Shown piece by piece: positions 1-9,660 of a DNA stretch of 64,000 nucleotides. The stretch's first letter is position 1. Each line of letters opens with the position of its first letter. The position numbers and the translations under genes are program-made. The DNA is from Stappia sp. (GTDB taxonomy: Bacteria > Pseudomonadota > Alphaproteobacteria > Rhizobiales > Stappiaceae), in assembly GCA_002722295.1 (NCBI GenBank), contig PBLF01000035.1, forward strand, positions 1 through 64,000, in the 5' to 3' direction. A model generated the notes under the pieces. The model did no database searches. It was not told where the DNA came from and worked only from the letters and a program-made list of their open reading frames with translations.

Positions 1-47
1 AGGAGGAGATCGACCCCATTCTCAGCATTACCACGAAAGCCGCCTGA
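1..47 (+). CDS. C-terminal end of an unidentified upstream gene (partial)
   Basis: The window opens inside a possible reading frame that ends EEIDPILSITTKAA followed by TGA at 45-47, reading from base 3. Only 14 codons are visible, so no family can be named. The other two forward frames stay open further, so this frame is chosen only because the tail looks protein-like and the downstream yceI gene has its own leader. Confidence 0.3.
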   Translation, partial: EEIDPILSITTKAA

Positions 48-165
48 TCATGACCTCAGGCCATCCGGGAATTTACACCACCTTGACGGACACGACCCAT
101 GGGGGTCACCGCCGCTGGCGGACAGCCCTCGCGCGGGGCGGACGATCCCGCGCCCAAGATGACCG

Positions 166-185
166 GCCAAAGCCGTTGCTTTGGC
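166..185 (+). promoter_or_regulatory. Hairpin in the yceI leader
   Basis: A perfect 8-bp stem (GCCAAAGC / GCTTTGGC) with a 4-base CGTT loop lies about 10 bases before the AGGAGA ribosome-binding site at 195-200. There is no T-run after it, so it is not an obvious terminator. It could influence translation or protect the 5' end of the message; that role is inference. Confidence 0.4.
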
Positions 186-207
186 TGAACTCACAGGAGA
201 GTATCGC

Positions 208-783
208 ATGATCCGCTTTGCCGCCCCGGCTCTTGCCGCCCTCGTTTTCGCGACCCCGGTTCTTGCCGAGCCCGTCGCCTACGAGTTCGACAAGTCCCAC
301 GCCAATCTGGCCTTCTCCTACAGCCACCTTGGATATTCCACGACCGATGGGCGGTTCGGCTCCTGGGAGGGAGATCTGGTGATCGACCAGGACGAGCCGG
401 CGAATTCCAAGATCAACTTCACCGTGGACATCGACAGCCTAGACACGTTCTGGGGCGAGCGTGACACGCATTTCAAGAGCGCGGACTTCTTCGATGTCGC
501 CAAGTTTCCCAAGGCGACCTTCGTCTCGACCTCGGTCGAGAAGACCGGCGACGACACTCTTTCCGTGTCCGGTGACCTGACCATCAAGGACATCACGAAG
601 CCGGTCACCTTTGATGTTACCGTCAACTCCATCGGCGAACATCCGATGGCAAAGGTTCCCGCCGTCGGGCTCGACGCAACCACCGTCGTCAAGCGCTCCG
701 ATTTCGGTATGGACAAGTTCGTCCCCTATGTCGGCGATGACGTGACGATCACGTTCAGTGCCGAAGCGCTGCAGGCCAAGTAA
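208..783 (+). CDS. YceI family periplasmic protein (first copy)
   Basis: This 191-residue protein starts with a cleavable-looking signal peptide (MIRFAAPALAALVFATPVLA, cut near residue 20) followed by a YceI lipocalin-like barrel: the opening YEFDKSHANLAFSYSHLGYS, a central DSLDTFWGERDTHFKSADFF and a C-terminal VVKRSDFGM are typical. YceI proteins bind long polyprenyl or amphiphilic lipids in the periplasm. The ATG at 208 is preferred over an in-frame TTG at 181 because AGGAGA at 195-200 is correctly spaced and the signal peptide begins there. It is followed by cytochrome b561 and a second YceI gene on the same strand, suggesting one transcript. Confidence 0.9.
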   Translation: MIRFAAPALAALVFATPVLAEPVAYEFDKSHANLAFSYSHLGYSTTDGRFGSWEGDLVIDQDEPANSKINFTVDIDSLDTFWGERDTHFKSADFFDVAKFPKATFVSTSVEKTGDDTLSVSGDLTIKDITKPVTFDVTVNSIGEHPMAKVPAVGLDATTVVKRSDFGMDKFVPYVGDDVTITFSAEALQAK

Positions 784-842
784 GGGGTTCCTCCCGGACG
801 ACGACAATCGTCCGGGAGCCCTGTCGGGCACGGAGACAGGCC

Positions 843-1436
843 ATGCAGATACGCAACACGACCAGCGGCTTTGGGGCCGTTGCGATCGCTTTTCACTGGA
901 CGATGGCGCTTCTGATGGCGGGGCTTTTCGTGCTCGGCAAGATCATGACCGATCTCGACCCGATGGCGCCTGACACTTTCGCGCTGTACCAGTGGCACAA
1001 GTCCTTCGGCTTTGTCGCGCTGGCGCTTGTTCTCGCGCGCCTTGCCTGGCGCGCGCTGAATCCGTCCCCCGAGCTCCCCGAGGGGATGCCCTGGTACGAG
1101 CGACTCGCGTCCAGGCTCGGGCATGCCGGCCTTTATGGCGCGATGATCCTGCTGCCCCTGTCCGGCTGGCTCATGGTGTCCGCTTCGCCCTGGGGCATTC
1201 CGACGGTTCTCTTCGAGGTCCTGCCGGTTCCCCATCTTCCCGTGCCGACCGCACTTGGTGACAAGGCGGCTGCGGAGGCGACGCTGAAAAGCGTGCACGA
1301 GATCTTTGGCAACCTGCTGCTCGTGCTGGTGTTGCTGCATGTGGCCGCGGCACTCAAGCATCATTTCATCAATCGGGACGTGGTGCTTCGGCGCATGATC
1401 TCGACGCATGTCGCCGGTTCTTCCAGGCGCATCTGA
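843..1436 (+). CDS. Cytochrome b561 (CybB-type) membrane protein
   Basis: A 197-residue integral membrane protein with four hydrophobic segments (about residues 10-32, 52-70, 94-113 and 153-172). It belongs to the prokaryotic di-heme cytochrome b561 family. Histidines at 18, 52, 152 and 166 match in spacing the four haem ligands known for E. coli CybB; others (94, 173, 174) are probably not ligands. The family moves electrons between the quinone pool and periplasmic partners. It sits between two yceI genes, a recurrent arrangement in proteobacteria, which suggests shared work on a lipid-soluble quinone or isoprenoid. The start is the ATG at 843, 59 bases after the first yceI stop. Confidence 0.9.
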   Translation: MQIRNTTSGFGAVAIAFHWTMALLMAGLFVLGKIMTDLDPMAPDTFALYQWHKSFGFVALALVLARLAWRALNPSPELPEGMPWYERLASRLGHAGLYGAMILLPLSGWLMVSASPWGIPTVLFEVLPVPHLPVPTALGDKAAAEATLKSVHEIFGNLLLVLVLLHVAAALKHHFINRDVVLRRMISTHVAGSSRRI

Positions 1437-1459
1437 CTGTCATTCTGACGGAGACCTTG

Positions 1460-2020
1460 ATGACTGTATTGACCCTTGCACGCCGTGCGGCACTGTTCCT
1501 GCCGTTGGCATTTCTGGTCTCTCCGGCGTTTGCCGACACCTGGACGGTGGACCGGGACAACAGCCGGCTTGCCTTCGTCGCGACGCAGAACGGCGCGCCG
1601 GTGGAGGGGGCCTTCTCCGACTGGTCGGCCGATATCACGCTCGATCCCTCCGATCTCGCTTCCGCGCGTATCGAGGCGCGGGTTCGCACCGGGTCGGCCG
1701 CGACCGGCCAGGCCCAGATCGACGGCACACTGCCCGGGGGCGCGTGGTTCGACGTCGCCTCGACCCCGGAGGCCGTGTTCACGTCGTCGCAAATCACCGG
1801 GACCGGCGAGAATACCTATGAGGCTTCCGGCGAACTGACGATCAAGGGCGTGTCGAAGTCCTTCGTTCTCCCGTTCACGCTGGAAATCGACGGCGACACG
1901 GCCCATGCCACCGCCGAGGTCCCGCTGGCACGCACCGCATATTCGCTCGGATCCGACATCCCCACCGGAACGGTCGCGGACGAGGTGAAGGTGATATTGG
2001 ACATCACCGCCACTCGCTGA
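1460..2020 (+). CDS. YceI family periplasmic protein (second copy)
   Basis: A protein of about 186 residues with a signal peptide (TLARRAALFLPLAFLVSPAFA) followed by a YceI barrel: WTVDRDNSRLAFVATQNGAP at the N terminus, and TIKGVSKSFVLPFTLEI plus LARTAYSLGSD near the C terminus. It is clearly diverged from the first copy, so it is not a recent duplication. An in-frame TTG lies just upstream at 1457, but the ATG at 1460 is better placed behind GGAG at 1450-1453. It begins 23 bases after the cytochrome b561 gene and is probably co-transcribed with it. Confidence 0.88.
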   Translation: MTVLTLARRAALFLPLAFLVSPAFADTWTVDRDNSRLAFVATQNGAPVEGAFSDWSADITLDPSDLASARIEARVRTGSAATGQAQIDGTLPGGAWFDVASTPEAVFTSSQITGTGENTYEASGELTIKGVSKSFVLPFTLEIDGDTAHATAEVPLARTAYSLGSDIPTGTVADEVKVILDITATR

Positions 2021-2181
2021 TCCGGGGAAAACACTCCGGCGTCTCTTCGGGACCGGTTGTCCAGCGAGTTGAATTTGTTCGCCGCGCCGACTTGGCGCGG
2101 CGGCGCCCTTTGGCGTAGAAGGTCGGCACGATCCCGTTCGCTTTCCGGTCCGCAACACGCCGACCCAGCCAAGGCAGAACC

Positions 2182-3819
2182 ATGTCCGAGCCGAAAACTC
2201 CGCCGTCCTACAATCATTCCACCCTTTTCCCGCTGGGCAAGGATGAAACGCCCTACCGCAAGCTCACCTCCGATTTCGTTTCCACGGAGACATTCCGTGG
2301 CGAAGAGGTTCTGGTGGTCGAGCCCGAGGGGTTGAAGCTCCTGGCGGAAGAGGCTTTCGCCGACATCAATCACTTCCTGCGCCCGGGTCATCTTGCGCAG
2401 CTCGCCCGCATTCTCGAGGATCCGGAAGCGACGGAGAACGACAAGTTCGTTGCCTTCGACCTCCTGAAGAACGCGAACATCTCGGCTCATGGCGTTCTGC
2501 CCATGTGCCAGGACACCGGCACGGCCATCATCATGGGCAAGAAGGGGCGCCGGGTCTGGACCGACGGAAGTGACGAGGCCGCGCTCGGCGAGGGCGCACG
2601 CGACGCCTACTTCAAGAAGAACCTGCGCTACTCCCAGCTCGCGCCGATCTCCATGTTCGAGGAGAAGAACACCGCGAACAACATGCCGGCACAGGTCGAG
2701 CTCTATTCCGAGGGCGATGACGCCTACAAGTTCCTGTTCATGGCCAAGGGTGGCGGATCGGCCAACAAGACCTTCCTGTTTCAGGGGACGCCCTCGCTGC
2801 TGACGCCCGAGCGGCTCGTCGAGTTCATCAGGGAGAAGGTCCTGACGCTCGGCACTGCCGCCTGCCCGCCGTATCATCTGGCAGTGGTGATCGGAGGCAC
2901 TTCCGCTGAACTGAACCTCAAGGCGGTCAAGCTCGCCTCGGCGCGCTATCTGGATGCCTTGCCGGATCACGGCTCCGAACTCGGCCATGCCTTCCGCGAT
3001 CACGAGATGGAAGAGCAGATCCACAAGCTGACGCAGGCGACGGGGGTGGGCGCCCAGTTCGGTGGCAAGTATTTCTGCCACGACGTCCGCGTGATCCGCA
3101 TGCCGCGCCATGGCGCCTCGCTTCCCATCGGTATCGGCGTGTCCTGCTCGGCGGACCGGCAGGCGCTCGGCAAGATCACCAAGGAAGGCATCTTCCTCGA
3201 GGCGCTTGAGCGCGAGCCGCACAAGTACATGCCCGAGGTCACCAGCGATGCGCTTTCCGACCATGTGGTCAAGGTTGACCTGACCCGCCCGATGCCGGAG
3301 ATCCTGGCCGAACTCACGCGTCACCCGATCAAGACGCGGCTTTCGCTTACGGGGCCGCTGATCGTGGCGCGCGATCTTGCTCATGCCAAGCTGCGCGAGC
3401 GGCTTGAGAAGGGCGAGCCGCTTCCCGACTATTTCAAGAACCACCCGATCTATTACGCTGGCCCCGCCAAGACGCCGGAGGGCTATGCCTCGGGGTCGTT
3501 CGGTCCCACGACGGCCGGGCGCATGGATGCCTATGTCGACCAGTTCCAGGCTGCAGGCGGATCGATGGTGATGCTTGCCAAGGGCAACCGTTCGGCCCAG
3601 GTGCGCCGGGCCTGTCAGGCACATGGCGGTTTCTATCTTGGCTCGATTGGCGGCCCGGCGGCACGTCTCGCGCAGGACTGCATCAAGAAGGTCGAGGTTG
3701 TCGAGTTTGAGGAACTGGGCATGGAAGCGATCTGGAAGATCGAGGTCGAGGACTTCCCCGCCTTCATCGTCATTGACGACAAGGGGAACGACTTCTTCAA
3801 GGAGCTGAACCTCGGCTGA
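2182..3819 (+). CDS. fumA: Fumarate hydratase, class I (iron-sulfur)
   Basis: This 545-residue protein has the length of class I (FumA/FumB-type) fumarases, which interconvert fumarate and malate in the TCA cycle with an oxygen-sensitive [4Fe-4S] cluster. Both halves are present: the Fe-S binding N-terminal region and the C-terminal beta region ([20 protein letters not shown]). The three expected cluster cysteines are visible at 109 ([10 protein letters not shown]), 228 (GTAACPPYH) and 322 ([10 protein letters not shown]). It is a single-gene unit: a rho-independent terminator follows at 3851-3881. Confidence 0.95.
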   Translation: MSEPKTPPSYNHSTLFPLGKDETPYRKLTSDFVSTETFRGEEVLVVEPEGLKLLAEEAFADINHFLRPGHLAQLARILEDPEATENDKFVAFDLLKNANISAHGVLPMCQDTGTAIIMGKKGRRVWTDGSDEAALGEGARDAYFKKNLRYSQLAPISMFEEKNTANNMPAQVELYSEGDDAYKFLFMAKGGGSANKTFLFQGTPSLLTPERLVEFIREKVLTLGTAACPPYHLAVVIGGTSAELNLKAVKLASARYLDALPDHGSELGHAFRDHEMEEQIHKLTQATGVGAQFGGKYFCHDVRVIRMPRHGASLPIGIGVSCSADRQALGKITKEGIFLEALEREPHKYMPEVTSDALSDHVVKVDLTRPMPEILAELTRHPIKTRLSLTGPLIVARDLAHAKLRERLEKGEPLPDYFKNHPIYYAGPAKTPEGYASGSFGPTTAGRMDAYVDQFQAAGGSMVMLAKGNRSAQVRRACQAHGGFYLGSIGGPAARLAQDCIKKVEVVEFEELGMEAIWKIEVEDFPAFIVIDDKGNDFFKELNLG

Positions 3820-3850
3820 GGCTGCAAGGCGCGGACATTCTCGAAGCGTG

Positions 3851-3881
3851 GGCCGGGGTGGCGGATCGCCCCGGCCTTTTT
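3851..3881 (+). terminator. Rho-independent terminator after fumarase
   Basis: A GC-rich stem (GGCCGGGG paired with CCCCGGCC) around a short loop is followed directly by TTTTT. It lies 32 bases past the fumarase stop codon. Confidence 0.85.
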
Positions 3882-4199
3882 CGTGGCATTTGCCGTCCAA
3901 AAAATGCAGGGAAACCTGCAACTGACCTCACGTCCTTGTGATTCAGATCACCACAGCGTTCGCCTTCCATTCGCCATACTCTGGGTTCGAGGCAGGCTTT
4001 CGTTAACCGCGCTGCAACGTCGCCCGGGGATAGTGCTTACATGGGCCAATTCCCTGACTGCCGATGTGGCGGAGACCGGGGCCTGGCCTGTTCGGAGCGT
4101 CGTGCTCCGGATGACCTGAGCCGATCACGTTTTCGTTGCAGGGGCGTTGCTCGAGATCCGTCTCTTCATGCAGCCCCGAGCAGGGATGGGAATGACAGA
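3882..4199 (+). promoter_or_regulatory. Intergenic leader before the first L,D-transpeptidase gene
   Basis: This 318-base stretch has no convincing gene. It contains a compact inverted repeat at 3905-3920 (TGCAGG, GAAA loop, CCTGCA) just after the fumarase terminator. The frame of the downstream gene stays open back to 4041, but that part is Arg/Cys-rich and lacks a signal peptide, so I treat it as untranslated. I see no strong promoter hexamers. Confidence 0.4.
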
Positions 4200-4790
4200 A
4201 TGCGCATGTTTCGCTTGCTTGGTGTAATGCTCGCGGCCGCCGTTGTTGCAACGCCGGCCTCCGCCAGCCGCTTTTTCGACCCGGTCACGCGCGAGTGGAA
4301 GGAATACTCCGCCTACGGGGTTCCGAGTGGAAAGTCGCCGATTCCGCGCGAGCGCGTCAGCTATGACGGCCCCTATGCGCCGGGCACCATCGTCATCGAC
4401 ACCGGAGAGCGCCGTCTCTACCACGTGTTGCCGGGCGGTCGGGCGATGAAATACGGCATCGGTGTTGGCCGTGAGGGGTTCCAGTGGGCGGGAACCAAGA
4501 ACATCACCCGCAAGGCCGAGTGGCCGGGCTGGACTCCGCCGCCGCAGATGATCGCGCGTGAGCGTCGCAAGGGCCGCAAGCTTCCCGCCTACATGGAAGG
4601 TGGTCCGAACAATCCGCTCGGTGCCCGCGCCATGTACCTGGGATCGTCGCTGTACCGGATCCATGGGTCCAACGAGCCCTGGACGATCGGAACCGCTGTC
4701 TCCTCGGGCTGCATCCGCATGGCGAACGACGACGTCATCCACCTCTATGACAACGTCAAGGTGGGAACCCGCGTCGTCGTCAAGCGCTGA
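4200..4790 (+). CDS. L,D-transpeptidase (ErfK/YbiS/YcfS/YnhG-type YkuD domain)
   Basis: A 196-residue exported protein: a signal peptide (RLLGVMLAAAVVATPASA) followed by one YkuD domain. The domain starts near GTIVIDTGERRLYHVLPGG and ends in the catalytic block IHGSNEPWTIGTAVSSGCIRM, with His155 and nucleophile Cys171. Such enzymes make 3-3 peptidoglycan cross-links or attach proteins such as lipoprotein or beta-barrels to peptidoglycan. The ATG at 4200 is chosen because the signal peptide starts there. It has its own terminator at 4840-4865. It is distinct from the larger YcbB-type enzyme at 31264-32637. Confidence 0.92.
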   Translation: MRMFRLLGVMLAAAVVATPASASRFFDPVTREWKEYSAYGVPSGKSPIPRERVSYDGPYAPGTIVIDTGERRLYHVLPGGRAMKYGIGVGREGFQWAGTKNITRKAEWPGWTPPPQMIARERRKGRKLPAYMEGGPNNPLGARAMYLGSSLYRIHGSNEPWTIGTAVSSGCIRMANDDVIHLYDNVKVGTRVVVKR

Positions 4791-4839
4791 GGCTGCAAGG
4801 CCGAGCGCAAGCGAAGCCGAAAGATCGACGTGTTGGGAA

Positions 4840-4865
4840 GGGCCGGAGATTTCTCCGGCCCTTTT
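4840..4865 (+). terminator. Rho-independent terminator after the L,D-transpeptidase gene
   Basis: A perfect 9-bp stem (GGGCCGGAG / CTCCGGCCC) with a 4-base loop is followed by TTTT. The T-run is only on the plus-strand side, so it serves the transpeptidase gene rather than the converging thioesterase gene. Confidence 0.85.
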
Positions 4866-4889
4866 CGCATGCGTCGTCGAGCGGCCGGA

Positions 4890-5327
4890 TCAAACGGTGA
4901 TGGAGGCGAGAAGGCTGCGGCGTGCCTCGTCGATGGGGACCGAGCGCCGTGTCTTGGCGTCAACCAGCACATGGACGAAGCTCCCCTGCGCGGACGCTTC
5001 TTCGGCCTCTCCGCGAAACAGGGCGATCTCGTAGGTGACGGAGCTGCCGCCCAGACGTGCCACACGGATTCCGGCGGTCACGTCGTCGGGAAAGACGAGT
5101 TCGGAAAAATAGCTGCAACGGGTCTCGACCACGAGAAACACCGTCTCCGATGTCCTTGGGTCAATCGCACCGTTTTCGATGAGCCAGGCGTTCACGGCCG
5201 TGTCGAAGAAACTGAGGTAGACCACGTTGTTGACGTGGCCGTAGGTATCGACGTCCATCCAGCGCGTGGGGATCGTGCGCAGAACCGGAAACGCGTCGCG
5301 GGTAAACGGGATGGGACGGCCGGACAT
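4890..5327 (-). CDS. Acyl-CoA thioesterase (4HBT hotdog family)
   Basis: A single-domain hotdog protein of 145 residues. The motif DVDTYGHVNNVVYLSFFD near residue 25 carries the catalytic Asp27 and the GHVNN signature of 4-hydroxybenzoyl-CoA thioesterase-like / YbgC-FadM enzymes, which hydrolyse acyl-CoA thioesters in the cytoplasm. The beta-strand core (VFLVVETRCSYFSELVFPDDV) is complete. The substrate cannot be told from sequence. It lies 61 bases downstream of parC on the same strand. Confidence 0.85.
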   Translation of the reverse strand: MSGRPIPFTRDAFPVLRTIPTRWMDVDTYGHVNNVVYLSFFDTAVNAWLIENGAIDPRTSETVFLVVETRCSYFSELVFPDDVTAGIRVARLGGSSVTYEIALFRGEAEEASAQGSFVHVLVDAKTRRSVPIDEARRSLLASITV

Positions 5328-5388
5328 CCTGCGTCTCTCCTGTATCGGAAGTGGAACGGACAGGGAGCGGGGCGGTGCCCCGTTCCGT

Positions 5389-7638
5389 CTATCCCTTGCG
5401 CGGTGTGAAGGTGTTCGAGCGGGGGAAGCCGTTGGGAGGCAGGCGACCCGCCTGGGCCCTGTCGCCGCGCCAGTCTGTCAGTTCCTCCAGCGAGCGGGTG
5501 TAGCTGCGTCCGGAGGAATCCACCCAGGTCAGGCCGGCTTCGCCGGAGAAGACCACGGCGTCGGAGACACCGCCGTCCCGGTAGCGCTGCAGGCGCACGC
5601 CACGGCCGCGCGTCATCTCCGCGATCTGGGCGAGCGGGAACACCAGAAGCTTGCGGTTACGGCCGATGATGGCGACGTGGTCGCCTTCCGCCTCGACGCA
5701 GAGTCTTGCCTCTGCCGGTTCCGACACGTTGAGCACCTGCTTGCCCTTGCGGGTGTTGGCAATGACGTCGGCCTCTTTCACCACGAACCCGCGTGCCTCG
5801 TCCGAGATCACAAGCAAACGGCGGTCGGGCTTGTGCACCAGGACGTCGACCACGTCGTGTCCCTCGTCCATGTCCACCATCAGGCGGATCGGTTCGCCAT
5901 GCCCGCGTCCGCCGGGGAGCTTGTCCGCGCCGAGCGTGAAGAACTTGCCGCCGGTCGAGAAGATCAGGAGCTTGTCCGTCGTCTCCGCGAAGAGCGAAAG
6001 CTTCAGGCTGTCGTCCTGCTTGAAGGAGAGGGAGGACAGGTCGCTCTGATGCCCCTTCAGCGCACGGATCCAGCCCTTTTGAGACACGATGACGGTGATC
6101 GGCTCCTTTTCGATCATGGCCTGGTGGATGTCGGTCAGATCGAGGTCGGTCGCTTCACCGAAGGTCGTGCGGCGCTTTCCGAGTGGCGTGTCGGGGCCGT
6201 AGGCCCTGGCAAGAGCTCCGACCTCCTTGCCGATGCGTGTCCACTGGCGACGGTCGGAGCCCAGAAGCGTCAGCAGGTCATCGCGTTCCTTGGTAAGCTT
6301 CTCGTGCTCCTTGCGGATCTCGATTTCCTCGAGCTTGCGCAGGGAGCGCAGGCGCATGTTGAGGATCGCTTCGGCCTGCACGTCCGTGAGCCCGAAGGCG
6401 GCCTTCAGCGAGGCCTTGGCATCGTCCTCCTCGCGGATGATGCGGATGACCTCGTCGATGTTGAGATAGGCGATCAGGTAACCGCCGAGCACTTCGAGGC
6501 CATGCTCGATCTGCGCGAGGCGATGCTGCGACCGGCGGACGAGCACGTCCTTGCGATGATCGAGCCACTCGCGGAGCACCTGTCGGAGGCCCATCACCAT
6601 GGGCACGCGTCCGCCGGAGAGCACGTTCATGTTGAGCGAGAAACGGTTTTCCAGATCCGTCAGCTTGAACAGCGACTCCATCATCAGCGTGGCGTCGACG
6701 TTCTTGCTGCGCGGCACCAGAACCACGCGGACGTCTTCCGCAGACTCGTCGCGGATGTCGTCGAGGAGCGGCAGCTTGCGGGCCTGGAGAAGCTCCGCGA
6801 TCTTCTCGATCAGGCGTGACTTCTGCACCTGGTAGGGGATTTCGGTGACGACCACCTGCCAGGTGCCGCGTCCAAGGTCCTCCACCTCCCAGCGGGCGCG
6901 AACGCGAAAGCCGCCGCGACCGGTTTCATAGGTCTCCAGGAAACCCGCGTCGTCGCGCACCATCACGCCGCCGGTGGGAAAGTCCGGCCCCTGCACGAAC
7001 TGCAGCAGGTCGGCGGTTGTCGCCTGAGGATTGTCTATCAGGTGCTGGGCGGCCGTGCAGATCTCGGCGACATTGTGCGGCGGAATGGACGTTGCCATGC
7101 CCACGGCAATGCCCGCCGCGCCGTTGGCGAGCAGATTGGGAAAGCCGCCCGGCAGAACCACGGGTTCCTTGTCGAGCCCGTCATAGGTCTCGCGGAAATC
7201 GACCGCGTCCTCATCGAGACCGTCCAGCGTACGCACCGCCACGTCGGTCAGGCGAGCCTCGGTGTAACGCATGGCCGCCGCGCTATCGCCGTCGATGTTG
7301 CCGAAGTTGCCCTGGCCGTCGATCATCGGATAGCGGACGGCGAAATCCTGGGCGAGACGTACGAGTGCGTCGTAGATCGCCTGATCGCCGTGGGGGTGGT
7401 ATTTACCCATCACGTCGCCCACCACGCGGGCGCATTTCTTGAAGCCCGCGTTGGGGTCGAGTTTCAGGAGACGCATTGCATAGAGCAGCCTCCGATGCAC
7501 CGGCTTCAGTCCGTCACGGACGTCGGGAAGTGCTCGATGGGTGATCGTCGACAGCGCGTAGGAGAGGTAGCGCTCCTCGAGCGCGGAACGCAGGTCGATC
7601 GGCTCGATGCCGTCCGGCGGAATCAGGTCTTGTCCCAT
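5389..7638 (-). CDS. parC: DNA topoisomerase IV subunit A
   Basis: A 749-residue type IIA topoisomerase A subunit. The N-terminal breakage-reunion domain has the active-site tyrosine at 125 ([11 protein letters not shown]) and the DNA-gate helix [21 protein letters not shown] helical tower and a C-terminal beta-pinwheel of about 250 residues follow. It lacks the GyrA box and its length fits ParC, not GyrA, so chromosome decatenation is the expected role; the partner ParE is not in this window. Residue 86, equivalent to the quinolone-contact Ser80 of E. coli ParC, is Gln, while the acidic position four residues later is Asp90. The gene ends in TAG. Confidence 0.95.
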   Translation of the reverse strand: MGQDLIPPDGIEPIDLRSALEERYLSYALSTITHRALPDVRDGLKPVHRRLLYAMRLLKLDPNAGFKKCARVVGDVMGKYHPHGDQAIYDALVRLAQDFAVRYPMIDGQGNFGNIDGDSAAAMRYTEARLTDVAVRTLDGLDEDAVDFRETYDGLDKEPVVLPGGFPNLLANGAAGIAVGMATSIPPHNVAEICTAAQHLIDNPQATTADLLQFVQGPDFPTGGVMVRDDAGFLETYETGRGGFRVRARWEVEDLGRGTWQVVVTEIPYQVQKSRLIEKIAELLQARKLPLLDDIRDESAEDVRVVLVPRSKNVDATLMMESLFKLTDLENRFSLNMNVLSGGRVPMVMGLRQVLREWLDHRKDVLVRRSQHRLAQIEHGLEVLGGYLIAYLNIDEVIRIIREEDDAKASLKAAFGLTDVQAEAILNMRLRSLRKLEEIEIRKEHEKLTKERDDLLTLLGSDRRQWTRIGKEVGALARAYGPDTPLGKRRTTFGEATDLDLTDIHQAMIEKEPITVIVSQKGWIRALKGHQSDLSSLSFKQDDSLKLSLFAETTDKLLIFSTGGKFFTLGADKLPGGRGHGEPIRLMVDMDEGHDVVDVLVHKPDRRLLVISDEARGFVVKEADVIANTRKGKQVLNVSEPAEARLCVEAEGDHVAIIGRNRKLLVFPLAQIAEMTRGRGVRLQRYRDGGVSDAVVFSGEAGLTWVDSSGRSYTRSLEELTDWRGDRAQAGRLPPNGFPRSNTFTPRKG

Positions 7639-7710
7639 GCCTCATGGCTACAGGCATTCGCGTGTGCGTGCAACGCGGATGACGCGGGGAAAGCGCGGAA
7701 AACCGCCGTT

Positions 7711-8505
7711 TCAGGTGCTTGCTTCGGCCTCTGTCGAGGTCGTTTCCCGATTGTCGCCGGCAACGCTTCTGGAAAGTGCCGCGATGAAGCCGTCGCGTGC
7801 CGGCGATACGGGAACCTGACGCGGCTCGTGAACGTGCCGGTGAAGGAAATAGCCGGTCAGGCGAAACGCCTCCCGCAGGGCCTCCAGATCGATAGAGGCC
7901 CCATGCTCGTGCTCGGCATCATCCACGTCTCGGCGCAGGAAGGCGGGCAGGGGAAGCATGCGCGGCGCGTAGGGAAGTCCGGCCTCGCGGCACACGGCGC
8001 GGCCAGACCTTGGGGAGACGTAAATCAGGTCGTCACGCCGTCCCGTCGCCGCGCATTCGCTCAGATCCAGGCCGAAACCGAGTTCGGCAAGCACCTGAAG
8101 TTCGAAGTGGGCCATGAGCGCGCCGGCGATCTCCGGTGTGCCCAGATGAGTAAGGATCGTCTCCAATCCGTCATAGAGCATCGGGTGCGGATCGCGCTCG
8201 GGCAGAAGATGGAGGAGCGCGGCAACGGTCTGGATGCCGTAGACCCCGGTGGGACTGGCCATCAGTTCGGCCGCGCGCAGACGAAGCGGTTCGACCGCAA
8301 ACATTCCCAGGTGGTCGTCGATGCGTGCCCGCCACACGAGGGCGGCCTCATTGCCGGGCTGGAGTGCGGCCTGCATCTTGCGGCTACGTCCGCCGCGCAC
8401 GAGCCCGAGGTGCCGTCCGCGTCCACGGGTCATCACCTCGAGGATGAGGCTGGTTTCGCCATGCTTGCGCGTGGCGAGAATGATGCCGGTTTCACTCCAT
8501 TCCAT
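7711..8505 (-). CDS. recO: DNA repair protein RecO
   Basis: A 264-residue protein with the RecO architecture: an N-terminal OB-fold ([20 protein letters not shown], then [20 protein letters not shown]) and an alpha-helical C-terminal part with the family element [10 protein letters not shown] and [15 protein letters not shown]. RecO works with RecF and RecR to load RecA on gapped, SSB-coated DNA. It follows era on the same strand, part of the conserved rnc-era-recO block. Confidence 0.95.
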   Translation of the reverse strand: MEWSETGIILATRKHGETSLILEVMTRGRGRHLGLVRGGRSRKMQAALQPGNEAALVWRARIDDHLGMFAVEPLRLRAAELMASPTGVYGIQTVAALLHLLPERDPHPMLYDGLETILTHLGTPEIAGALMAHFELQVLAELGFGLDLSECAATGRRDDLIYVSPRSGRAVCREAGLPYAPRMLPLPAFLRRDVDDAEHEHGASIDLEALREAFRLTGYFLHRHVHEPRQVPVSPARDGFIAALSRSVAGDNRETTSTEAEAST

Positions 8506-8552
8506 CGAGATGCCTGCTCCGGCGAGATGTCGGTTCCCAATCCCGCGCCGTT

Positions 8553-9539
8553 CTACCTCGGAAATTCCAGTCCCATCTCCCGGTAGCGCTCCGGATCGTC
8601 CGACCAGTTTTCACGCACCTTGACGAAGAGAAACAGGTGAACCGGACAGCCGGCCGCCTCGGCGATATCGGCGCGCGCGGCCTGCGAGATGGCCTTGATG
8701 GTACGCCCGCCCTTGCCGAGCACGATCATCTTCTGGCTGTCACGCTCGACATAGATGGTTTGCTCGATACGCGCCGAGCCGTCCTTGCGTTGCTCCCACA
8801 TTTCCGTCTCGACGGTCGACATGTAGGGAAGTTCCTCGTGAAGCCGCATGAACAGCTTCTCGCGCGTGATTTCGGCGGCAAGCATCCGCATCGGCAGGTC
8901 CGACGCCTGATCCTCGGGGTAGAGCCAGGGGCCTTCGGGCATGCGTTCCGCAAGAAAGCCTGTGAGGTCGTCGAGACCGGATCCGGTCTGGGCCGAGACC
9001 ATGAAGGTCTGGTCGAAGGACACGATCCGGTTCGCCGCCTCGGCCAGTTCGAGCAGCTTCTCGCGTTTCGTGATGTCGATCTTGTTGAGGATCAGGATCT
9101 TGGGGAGCTTAACATCCGCGAGCTTTGTCAGGATCTCCTCAACCGCGTCCGTGATCCCCTTCTTCGCGTCGATCAGCAGCGCGACCATGTCAGCGTCGCG
9201 GGCACCGCCCCACGCGGTATCGACCATGGCCCGCTCAAGCCGCCGCCTGGGGCGGAAGATGCCCGGCGTGTCGACGAAGACGATCTGGGAGTTGCCGTCC
9301 ATGGCGATGCCGCGCACGAGTGCGCGCGTCGTCTGCACCTTGTGGGTGACGATGGAGACCTTCACGCCAACAAGCGCGTTCAGCAGCGTCGACTTGCCGG
9401 CATTGGGCGCGCCTATCAGCGCGACGAAACCTGCCCGCAGCGGCCCGTCCGATTGCTCATCGAGGGTTTCCTCGCCTTTCGGGGGGGCGTCGTGCTTGAG
9501 CTCTTCTTCGCTGTCGGGCCGTTCAGTCAAGGTCTGCAT
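8553..9539 (-). CDS. era: GTPase Era
   Basis: A 328-residue Era-type GTPase with all G motifs: GAPNAGKST (G1), the QTTR switch, DTPG (G3) and NKID (G4), followed by a C-terminal KH domain with the [10 protein letters not shown] loop. Era binds the 3' end of 16S rRNA and checkpoints 30S assembly. The first 35 residues are an acidic extension ([20 protein letters not shown]) before the GTPase core. I chose the ATG at 9539; GGAGG sits only one base before it, which is too close, so an in-frame TTG at 9599 is a real alternative. The gene ends in TAG. Confidence 0.92.
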   Translation of the reverse strand: MQTLTERPDSEEELKHDAPPKGEETLDEQSDGPLRAGFVALIGAPNAGKSTLLNALVGVKVSIVTHKVQTTRALVRGIAMDGNSQIVFVDTPGIFRPRRRLERAMVDTAWGGARDADMVALLIDAKKGITDAVEEILTKLADVKLPKILILNKIDITKREKLLELAEAANRIVSFDQTFMVSAQTGSGLDDLTGFLAERMPEGPWLYPEDQASDLPMRMLAAEITREKLFMRLHEELPYMSTVETEMWEQRKDGSARIEQTIYVERDSQKMIVLGKGGRTIKAISQAARADIAEAAGCPVHLFLFVKVRENWSDDPERYREMGLEFPR

Positions 9540-9660
9540 GCCTCCATCGGTCCGGCCCGGGGCGCTTCGCGCGAACCGGCCGGAAAACTGGTCTCTCAAG
9601 CCGGCGCGACAGAAACGACGTCCGGCATCGCTTTGTTCTCAAGGGCAGTACTGTCAGTCG

